Positions 57,442 to 64,000 of a stretch of DNA of 64,000 bases are shown piece by piece. The DNA lies in NCBI GenBank assembly GCA_024279945.1, contig JAJRRA010000003.1, positions 29,874 through 93,873 of the forward strand, written 5' to 3'. Every line of letters starts with the position of its first letter. Positions within the stretch are counted from its first letter, which is position 1. This DNA comes from Gammaproteobacteria bacterium (GTDB lineage Bacteria > Pseudomonadota > Gammaproteobacteria > Xanthomonadales > SZUA-36). The notes beneath the pieces were generated by a model, which was not told where the DNA came from, made no database searches, and was given only the letters and a program-made list of their open reading frames with translations. The translations under genes and the position numbers were made by a program.

Positions 57442-59621
57442 CCCTGTTCTTCCTCAGGGAGCGGATCGGCCGGTTTCTTGCTCAGGTACACGTCTCTTTG
57501 CGGGAATGGAATCTTGATTCCGTATTCCCTGAACTTGGTCTCCAGCGCCCAGTAATAGGAGGCTTTGACCCGGATCGGGCGATGTACACCCTGGCGGGTG
57601 ACCCAAACACGTAGCTGGAAATCGAGACTGCTGTCGCCAAAATTGACCAGCAGCACATCGGGATTGCGCCCCGGCATGGATTTCAGCGTAAACGGCACTT
57701 CATCAGCCGCCTCCAGGGCTGCTTTGCGCACCAACTCCTTGTCGGTGCCGTAGGCTACCCCGAAGGGGATGCGCACCCGGACAATCGGCTCTTTCAGGGT
57801 CCAGTTGGTTAGTTTGTAACTGACTAGTTCTGAATTGGGCACCACGACATCAACATTGTCATTGGTGTTGATACGGGTGTATCGCGTACTGATTTCCCGG
57901 ACCACGCCGGTCACACCCGAATCAAGCTCAATAAAATCACCCGCCCGCAAACTGCCCTCGAATAACAGAATCAGGCCGGAAAGAAAGTTATTGACGATCG
58001 ACTGCAGGCCAAAGCCAATACCCACAGAAAGTGCGCCGGCAATCAAAGCAAGGCTGCTGAAATCCAGGCCCAGCGAAGTGGATGCCGCCAGTACCGAAAT
58101 GGTCATGATGAAATAGTGCAACAATCGACCGAGCGTATAGAAAGAAGAACTCTGAGTGACCTGTTCCCCCCGGCGTTCCAGGCGCAACAACATGCGCCGA
58201 ATAAACCATGAAAGGATAAAACCACCCAAAATAATGAATACGAATTCCACCAGGCTTCCGGGTGTAACCGGCGCATCACCGATATAGAACAGCTTGTACT
58301 GGATGATTTGCTGAATCTGCTGCCAGCTTGAACCGGCAATCAGGGACAAACGGGTATAAAGACCGCCCAGGCCGGGTTGCAGGCCCACAACCTCGCTGGA
58401 AATCAGGTCCTGCACCTGCTCCAGGTCGTCGCTGGCACCTTCAATTTTCTGAATCACCTTAAGCAGTTCCCGGGCCGCCTCCTGGGCCTGCGAAAAATAA
58501 CGGACCTGCTTTTTCTGGTCCGGGCTTGGGCCCGGTGTGGTCAGGGCCGTTTGGCCGGCAGCGACCCACAGTTCTGATTGCTTACGAAGCTGGCTGATTA
58601 ACTCACCGTCACGTTTTTTGTTCTTATTGATCTTGCTGACAGATTCCAGCTTCCCTTCACGCAGCAGATACCAGTTTTGTTTTTCTCCATCGAGTGCCTG
58701 GTCGATCGTTAACAGAGATTCCCTGGCGGAGGCCAGCGCTATTTGCTGCTTTAATTTCAACTCGAGGAAATAGTCTGCTGACTTATCATCCGAGATACTG
58801 TCCAGCAGCTGTTTTTGCAGTGCGCTACGGTTTGCGGCAACTTTAGCCAGGGCTTCATTCGCGGAGCTGATCGCAAAGGCAAAATCTTCTGAACTGAGTT
58901 TTCCCAGCACCAGGTGGTTGCGTGCATAGTCAAGTTTCTTTTCTATTTCCTGCTTTCTGTTCTTGAGTTGATCGAGCTCAATTTCGAGCCTGGCATTGGA
59001 TTTGCCATTGGCCAGAAGCGCAACACTTGACGCCATACGGTTGAGTCCGGCAATGACCCTGGCAGGTGTACTGGGGTTTGCCGCCATATATTTTCGTACC
59101 AGCGAATCCACCCTGTCCTGCAACACCTGGTACTGCTGTCGTGATTGTTCGAGTTCGTTTTGCTTGACGGCGAGGTTGGCGTTTATCTGTCGCCACAAAG
59201 CCCGCAGGGCGAGAAAATCTTCCAGGGTATAGTTATCCTGGCTGGGAATCGGGTCCTGGGCCAGGTCGGGGCTGGTCTGTATTGCAGCCAGCAGCGAGGA
59301 CACGTTGTTTTTCAGAGCAACCAGGGAAGCTTCCGCCTCCATCATGTTCTGGGCATCAAGACCCTTGATGCGTTCAGTTGCCATGACGATGAACTTATCG
59401 ATATTGGTTTGAACCGTTTCAGGATCCAGTTCAAGGGTTTCGAGCTTTGCCAGCCAGTCAGGTGGCAGATTCAACAGATCAGGCGGATTCCAGTTTTCTT
59501 CAGAGTCGGTATCTGAAATCGCCGGCAAGCGGGTAGTTTGTGCTTGTGCCGAGGTAAAAATGACCGACCCGAGCAAAATACACAGGGCGATAATGAAAGG
59601 CTTGAAGTACTTAACCTGCAT
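57438..59621 (-). CDS. MscS-family mechanosensitive channel with large periplasmic domain
   Basis: About 727 residues: signal peptide, a long coiled periplasmic domain (about 40-440), several membrane helices (450-560) and the MscS core (565-700): GALSVGIGFGLQSIVNNFLSG, then LFEGSLRAGDFIELDSG and GVVREISTRYTRINTNDN. It resembles MscK/YjeP-like channels and releases solutes during hypo-osmotic shock. Convergent with the M28 gene. Confidence 0.88.
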   Translation of the reverse strand: MQVKYFKPFIIALCILLGSVIFTSAQAQTTRLPAISDTDSEENWNPPDLLNLPPDWLAKLETLELDPETVQTNIDKFIVMATERIKGLDAQNMMEAEASLVALKNNVSSLLAAIQTSPDLAQDPIPSQDNYTLEDFLALRALWRQINANLAVKQNELEQSRQQYQVLQDRVDSLVRKYMAANPSTPARVIAGLNRMASSVALLANGKSNARLEIELDQLKNRKQEIEKKLDYARNHLVLGKLSSEDFAFAISSANEALAKVAANRSALQKQLLDSISDDKSADYFLELKLKQQIALASARESLLTIDQALDGEKQNWYLLREGKLESVSKINKNKKRDGELISQLRKQSELWVAAGQTALTTPGPSPDQKKQVRYFSQAQEAARELLKVIQKIEGASDDLEQVQDLISSEVVGLQPGLGGLYTRLSLIAGSSWQQIQQIIQYKLFYIGDAPVTPGSLVEFVFIILGGFILSWFIRRMLLRLERRGEQVTQSSSFYTLGRLLHYFIMTISVLAASTSLGLDFSSLALIAGALSVGIGFGLQSIVNNFLSGLILLFEGSLRAGDFIELDSGVTGVVREISTRYTRINTNDNVDVVVPNSELVSYKLTNWTLKEPIVRVRIPFGVAYGTDKELVRKAALEAADEVPFTLKSMPGRNPDVLLVNFGDSSLDFQLRVWVTRQGVHRPIRVKASYYWALETKFREYGIKIPFPQRDVYLSKKPADPLPEEEQG

Positions 59622-59666
59622 ATTGCACAATTCTACGTGGTAATGGCCTGAATTGAGAGGCCTTTT

Positions 59667-61607
59667 TCACCGCGATGAGTAATCAGCCTGATTGACTTTC
59701 TTTTCCAGTTCTTCCCAGCGAAGAAAAACGGTTTCCAATTGGGCATCAATCTCATGTAGTTGTTGCTGAACATGGGTGATTTCGGCCTTATCCTGCCGGT
59801 AAAAATCAGCCTGGGCCATCTGCTCATGCAGTTGTTGCTGCTGCTTTTCCAGCTTCTCCAGTTTCGCCGGCAGTCTGCCCAGTTCCTGGCGTTCGGTGTA
59901 GCTCAGCTTATTGGGGCCTTTATTGGTGTGGATAGCCGGCTTTCCCGATTGTGCCGGCTTGTCTTTCTTCATTTTTCGCGTCTCGGTGACAGACGGCCTG
60001 GTCTGACGCAGCCAGTCCTGGTAACCGCCAATGTATTCATTCACTTCACCATTACCCTCAAAAACGATAGTGGAGGTGACAACATTGTCCAGGAACGCGC
60101 GATCATGGGAAATCAGCAGCACGGTGCCCGCGTACTCGATCAGGCGTTCTTCGAGCAGGTCGAGCGTATCGGCATCGAGGTCATTGGTTGGCTCATCGAG
60201 TACCAGGACGTTGGAAGGACGGCTGAACAGACGCGCCATCAACAGGCGGTTACGCTCACCTCCAGATAGCGCTTTGACGGGTTGCCGCACGCGGTCCGGG
60301 GCAAAAAGAAAATCCCGCAGATAGGAAATAACATGCCGGTCTTTGCCATTGATACTGATCATATCGCTGCCATCAGCAATATTGTCCTGCACGCTTTTTT
60401 CTTCATCCAGCACCGCACGGTGCTGATCGAAATAGGCAACTTCCATTTTCGTGCCTGTTTTTACCGTGCCGGACCGGGGTTGTAAATCACCCAGCAACAG
60501 GCGGATCAGCGTGGTTTTTCCGGCGCCATTTGGTCCAATGATGCCGACTTTATCGCCACGCAGGATGGTGGTGCTGAAGTCGCGAAGCACTGGGTCATCA
60601 CCCCAGGCGTAGCTTATGTTCTCTGCTTCCAGCACGATTTTTCCGGACTTGTCCGCCGCCTGTATCCGCACATTCGCGCTGCCGGCGACAGTGCGCCTTT
60701 GCGCCCGTTCGCGGCGTAAATTCTCCAGCGCCCGGACCCGGCCTTCGTTACGGGTACGGCGAGCCTTGATGCCCTGGCGGATCCAGATTTCTTCGCGCGC
60801 GAGCTTTTTGTCAAACAGCACGTTTTCCTTTTCTTCATCTTCCAGCGCTTTCTGTTTGCGACTCAGGTAGGTCGGATAGTCGCCGGGCCAGTCGGTCAGC
60901 TTGCCGCGATCAATTTCGATAATCCGGGTGGCCAGTTTTTGCAGGAAAACGCGATCATGACTGATAAACAGCAAACTGCCTTTCCAGTCCAACAGGAATT
61001 TTTCCAGCCAGATGATGGATGCAATATCCAGGTGGTTGGTGGGCTCATCCAGCAACAACAGGTCGGGCTGGTTGACCAGGGCGCGGGCGAGTAAAACGCG
61101 GCGTTTCAGACCGCCCGATAGGGCGTTGAAGTCAATGTCGCCATCAAGCTGAAGTCGTGAAATGACCGCTTCCATGCGCTGTGAAATTTCCCAGCCGCCT
61201 TCGGCTTCGAGTTGATGCTGACATTCACCCAGTTGCTGGAGCAGTTGCTCACCCCCGTCCGCACCGGTTTCGTGTCCCAGGGTTAATTCGTGCAGTAAAT
61301 GGTAGTAGCGCTGAAGCAGCTTCCCGGCCTTGTTCAGCCCTTGCGCAACCACCTCGTTGATGGTGCCTTCGAGGTCTGCAGGCACTTCCTGGTCGAGTTT
61401 GGCCACCCGGATACCGGGTGGGATGACAATGGTGCCCTCATCTGCCTGGATTTCACCGCTGATAAGCCGCAGCAGCGTGGACTTGCCCGTACCATTACGC
61501 CCCAGCAGACAGACCCTTTCGTTGACCTCAATATGCAGGTTGACGGCATCCAGCAAGGGTGGAGAGCCGAAACTCAGGCTGAGGTTTTTGAGGCTAAGAA
61601 GCGGCAT
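59667..61607 (-). CDS. uup: ABC-F ATPase Uup
   Basis: 646 residues and two ABC domains: GRNGTGKSTLL with LSGGLKRRVLLARAL and LLLLDEPTNHLD; then GPNGAGKTTLI with LSGGERNRLLMARLF and LVLDEPTNDLD. A positively charged linker separates the domains, and a C-terminal coiled coil (about 560-645) marks Uup. ABC-F proteins act on the ribosome and nucleic acids; Uup affects transposon excision and ribosome assembly. No membrane domain. Confidence 0.92.
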   Translation of the reverse strand: MPLLSLKNLSLSFGSPPLLDAVNLHIEVNERVCLLGRNGTGKSTLLRLISGEIQADEGTIVIPPGIRVAKLDQEVPADLEGTINEVVAQGLNKAGKLLQRYYHLLHELTLGHETGADGGEQLLQQLGECQHQLEAEGGWEISQRMEAVISRLQLDGDIDFNALSGGLKRRVLLARALVNQPDLLLLDEPTNHLDIASIIWLEKFLLDWKGSLLFISHDRVFLQKLATRIIEIDRGKLTDWPGDYPTYLSRKQKALEDEEKENVLFDKKLAREEIWIRQGIKARRTRNEGRVRALENLRRERAQRRTVAGSANVRIQAADKSGKIVLEAENISYAWGDDPVLRDFSTTILRGDKVGIIGPNGAGKTTLIRLLLGDLQPRSGTVKTGTKMEVAYFDQHRAVLDEEKSVQDNIADGSDMISINGKDRHVISYLRDFLFAPDRVRQPVKALSGGERNRLLMARLFSRPSNVLVLDEPTNDLDADTLDLLEERLIEYAGTVLLISHDRAFLDNVVTSTIVFEGNGEVNEYIGGYQDWLRQTRPSVTETRKMKKDKPAQSGKPAIHTNKGPNKLSYTERQELGRLPAKLEKLEKQQQQLHEQMAQADFYRQDKAEITHVQQQLHEIDAQLETVFLRWEELEKKVNQADYSSR

Positions 61608-61627
61608 GGGCTGATCTGCAAGTCACC

Positions 61628-62752
61628 TCAGCGAACGGACGTATACCCGTTGTCCAGCCCCTGTTTGGAATACACCATCTGCCATAGCTGGTTACGCCTG
61701 GCGCGGGCCGAGCCGGCGGCTGAGAGCAGCCAGTAGCGCCACATGCGATAAAAACGATCGCCATAGCCCAGTTGTTCGAGTTCTTCGCGGCTGGCATCGA
61801 TATTGGCCATCCAGGCCATCAGGGTGGGGTCATAATCAATGCCGAAGTTGTGCCAGTCTTCCATCACGAAAATGCCCTGTGAAGCCGCATCGATCTGCTT
61901 TTGCAGAGGCAGCATTCCGCCGGGGAAAATGTACTTGACGGTCCAGGGGTCGGCTTGTAAATCCGGTGTGTTGGTGCCGATAGTGTGCAGCAGGAACAGT
62001 CCGTCGTCTTCCAGGCAGCGTTCCACGGTCTGCATAAAGGTGCGGTAGTTCTTTACGCCCACATGCTCGAACATGCCCAGCGAAATAACCCGGTCAAAGC
62101 GGCCCTCCACATCGCGGTAGTCCTGGTAGCGCAGATCCACATCGAGATCGGCACACTGTTTGCGGCCATAGTCGATCTGCTCCTGCGATACCGTTACCCC
62201 AACGACTTTAACGTCATAACGCTCGGCAGCGAAGCGGGCGAAACTGCCCCAGCCACAGCCAATATCCAGCACGCGCATACCGGCTTCCAGGCCCACTTTG
62301 CGACAGACCAGGTCCAGCTTGGCTTCTTGCGCATCAGCCAGATTGTTTGCCTCTTTCCAGTAGCCGCAGGTATAGGTCATACGCGGGTCGAGCATGCGCT
62401 GGTACAGTTCGTTGCCAATGTCGTAGTGATGCTTGCCGATGTCGAAGGCGCGCCGGCGGCTTTGCAGGTTGGCCAGTTTGGACCAGATGACCGGCCACAG
62501 CAGACTCAGCACTGAAATTTTGTGCTCCAGGCCGGCGCGCAGAACCTTGCAAATGAAGGCATCAATCTGCTCACATTCCCACAGGCCATCCACGTAGGTT
62601 TCACCCAGTGCGATGGAACCCTGTCCCAGCAGGCGCCGGTAGAAGTCCTGGTCAGTCACCTTGAGGTCCCATGGATGCTCTCCATCCACACCCACCTCGG
62701 CCATGGCCAGGATGCCTCTGACGGTTGATTCGGCTTTATCCATTTGCTGCAC
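61628..62752 (-). CDS. cfa: Cyclopropane fatty acid synthase
   Basis: 374 residues. Methyltransferase motif VLDIGCGWGSFARFAAERYD (SAM site), YTCGYW at the active centre, and GMFEHVGVKNY. Adds a methylene bridge to unsaturated fatty acids of membrane phospholipids using SAM. Typical Cfa length and order. Confidence 0.92.
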   Translation of the reverse strand: MQQMDKAESTVRGILAMAEVGVDGEHPWDLKVTDQDFYRRLLGQGSIALGETYVDGLWECEQIDAFICKVLRAGLEHKISVLSLLWPVIWSKLANLQSRRRAFDIGKHHYDIGNELYQRMLDPRMTYTCGYWKEANNLADAQEAKLDLVCRKVGLEAGMRVLDIGCGWGSFARFAAERYDVKVVGVTVSQEQIDYGRKQCADLDVDLRYQDYRDVEGRFDRVISLGMFEHVGVKNYRTFMQTVERCLEDDGLFLLHTIGTNTPDLQADPWTVKYIFPGGMLPLQKQIDAASQGIFVMEDWHNFGIDYDPTLMAWMANIDASREELEQLGYGDRFYRMWRYWLLSAAGSARARRNQLWQMVYSKQGLDNGYTSVR

Positions 62753-63018
62753 CCGTATTTACAGGTTCCCAGAGTACAAGCAAATACTGGTGAACCTGAA
62801 AGAATTTGTTTGAAATATGCGATTGTGTTTGCAGGGTGATCTTAAATTAAGCCGAAGGGCTGTTCAACAAGGCGGTTCCTAAAGAAAATTCCGCTGCTGT
62901 TTCAAAGGGAATTGTTATCTGGCGTGAATGATGTCACTGTTTCCCAGGAAACACATTTTTACTTGATACTTGCAAAAATGGCTGGGCAGGATGATTCAGG
63001 ATCACTGGAGATTAGTTT
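62753..63018. other. Intergenic region, nothing recognised
   Basis: 266 bases between the divergent cfa and sulfotransferase genes. AT-rich with no stem-loop, tRNA or clear promoter that I could support; only the ribosome site GGAG at 63007-63010 is evident. Confidence 0.5.
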
Positions 63019-63798
63019 TTGGCTGAGCAGCCTAACAGTAACGGCGGGCCTCGATTCCCGATATTTATCGTCGGTTCACCTCGCTCCGGCACCTCTATGC
63101 TGCACTGGGCCTTGTGTGAGCATGAAGCGCTGTGGGGCAGTGAAGAATCGGAATTGTTTGTGCCGTTCACCCGCCATCTCGATGCGGTCTATAACAAGGC
63201 ACGCCAGTTCAAAGGCAGAAATTGGCTCGAAGCACAGCAGGTGGATAAAGACACTTTCTATGCCTTCATGGGAGTCGGGATTGACGCACTTTATGCTTCC
63301 CGCGCCGGTAACCGACACTGGGTGGAGCAAACGCCGTCCAATACCTGGGCATTGCCGGAGATTTACCGCCTGTTGCCCACCGCCCGTTTTCTGTTTATTC
63401 ACCGTGACGGCCGCCAGGTGGTCGAATCCATGACTTCCATGTGGCGCTGGCCCTTTATAAAAGCCGTGAAAACTTGGCGTGATGCCAACCTCCGTGCCCT
63501 GCAGTTTGAACAGGATCACTCCGGAGCGATACTTCGAATCTCCTTTGAAAGCCTGGTGCTGGACCCCGAACAGGAATTGCAAAGGGTTTGGCAATTGCTA
63601 GGCTTGAAAGAATGTCGGGAAAGCACCCGGTTTATCCTCGACAAAGACCCGATTAATACCTCACCGCAGTATGCGGCCCAGAACCGCCTGGAAAAGCTGG
63701 AGCCCCGGTACGGGCAGTGGTCATGGTATAAACGGCTATTGTTCGGCAAAATTGCCGGCAGACAAATGAAAGCACTTGGCTATGGCTCCGACCGGTAG
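63019..63798 (+). CDS. Sulfotransferase family protein
   Basis: 259 residues. FIVGSPRSGTSMLHWAL is the PAPS 5'-phosphosulfate loop, RFLFIHRDGRQVVESM holds the 3'-phosphate site, and NTSPQYAAQ is near the C-terminus. Transfers sulfate from PAPS to an unknown acceptor. The start is TTG 63019: the reading frame has a stop at 63013-63015 and GGAG lies eight bases upstream. Possibly acts on a glycolipid or polysaccharide. Confidence 0.85.
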   Translation: MAEQPNSNGGPRFPIFIVGSPRSGTSMLHWALCEHEALWGSEESELFVPFTRHLDAVYNKARQFKGRNWLEAQQVDKDTFYAFMGVGIDALYASRAGNRHWVEQTPSNTWALPEIYRLLPTARFLFIHRDGRQVVESMTSMWRWPFIKAVKTWRDANLRALQFEQDHSGAILRISFESLVLDPEQELQRVWQLLGLKECRESTRFILDKDPINTSPQYAAQNRLEKLEPRYGQWSWYKRLLFGKIAGRQMKALGYGSDR

Positions 63799-64000
63799 AA
63801 ACAAAGCCGGCCACTTAAACAGACTACCACGCCAGGCCAGTAAAATAGATATATGAGCGCACTACTGTCCCGTTAAAGTTAAAACTGAGTGCTCTAAGCA
63901 TATGTACATAAAAGAAAAGTAGCCATTTTATAGGTGTTACCGACTTGAACCGTTACCTACTCGCCAGACATGATTCCCCCTGGATTTCCATGGGGACAGA
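63799..64000. other. Right-end intergenic region, nothing firmly assigned
   Basis: About 200 bases with no gene. CCCC-TGGA-TT-TCCA-T-GGGG near the end is a small hairpin. CTGTCCCGTTAA (around 63865) resembles the ends of some insertion sequences, but no transposase is visible, so an element edge beyond the window is only a possibility. Confidence 0.25.

Noticed and set aside
1..64000. tRNA, rRNA and CRISPR arrays
   Set aside because: None was recognised by reading both strands; a tRNA missed by eye cannot be excluded without tRNAscan-SE.

Overview
The window looks like a chromosomal segment of a marine or sediment gammaproteobacterium that is a facultative anaerobe. Four things support this: an Mla phospholipid-transport operon in the usual order, a four-subunit E. 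coli-type fumarate reductase, an NhaD-type sodium/proton antiporter, and families such as MltF, Uup, TrhP and Cfa. No rRNA, tRNA, CRISPR array or intact insertion sequence was recognised. Species-level placement is not possible from the sequence alone.

Layout. 1-4 kb: the end of an oligopeptide ABC transporter operon (minus strand, cut by the left edge). 4-7.8 kb: mlaFEDCBA. 7.9-8.8 kb: a non-coding tract full of GGA motifs, tandem hairpin repeats and a pseudoknot, closed by a strong minus-strand terminator; I read it as a large structured RNA gene and found no known family that fits. 9-20 kb: housekeeping and accessory genes (MltF-like transglycosylase, DUF302, DUF885, a DUF1501/DUF1800 pair, NhaD, an APC permease, and a small secreted protein made of two near-identical halves). 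20.3-24.4 kb: rquA directly behind frdABCD, which predicts rhodoquinone-linked fumarate respiration. 24.5-43.2 kb: an electron-transfer island with 35 CxxCH heme c motifs over ten proteins: two nine-heme cytochromes (one fused to cytochrome b, one with cytochrome b as a separate gene), two tetraheme c4-like proteins, several monohemes, and a ferredoxin/NrfD/CBS/cytochrome operon with no catalytic subunit. The island also holds hemG, a histidine kinase with heme c motifs in its periplasmic part, an NtrC-type sigma-54 activator, and two receiver-only proteins, one with a membrane segment. 43-64 kb: TrhP, a glycerate kinase-like protein, a surface-glycan cluster (CDP-glycerol-type transferase, GT4, epimerase, GT10), a patatin, SDR, GNAT, DUF190/CrcB, PAP2, GT9, an M28 peptidase, an MscS-type channel, Uup, Cfa and a sulfotransferase.

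How it fits together. Upstream of frdA, the lipoprotein cytochrome, the nine-heme cytochrome b fusion, a c553-type cytochrome and the NrfD operon I find FNR-like boxes (TTGAY-N4-RTCAA, exact or with one to two mismatches), four of them with a -10-like hexamer near class II spacing. A near-consensus sigma-54 promoter precedes the receiver/nine-heme operon, beside a palindrome that could bind the NtrC-type regulator encoded 3 kb away. The inference is an anoxia-induced respiratory system built on quinols (probably rhodoquinol), periplasmic multihemes and a heme-sensing two-component system. Its terminal electron acceptor is not encoded here apart from fumarate.

All motif and spacing claims were made by eye on the sequence. 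No database search or folding program was run.
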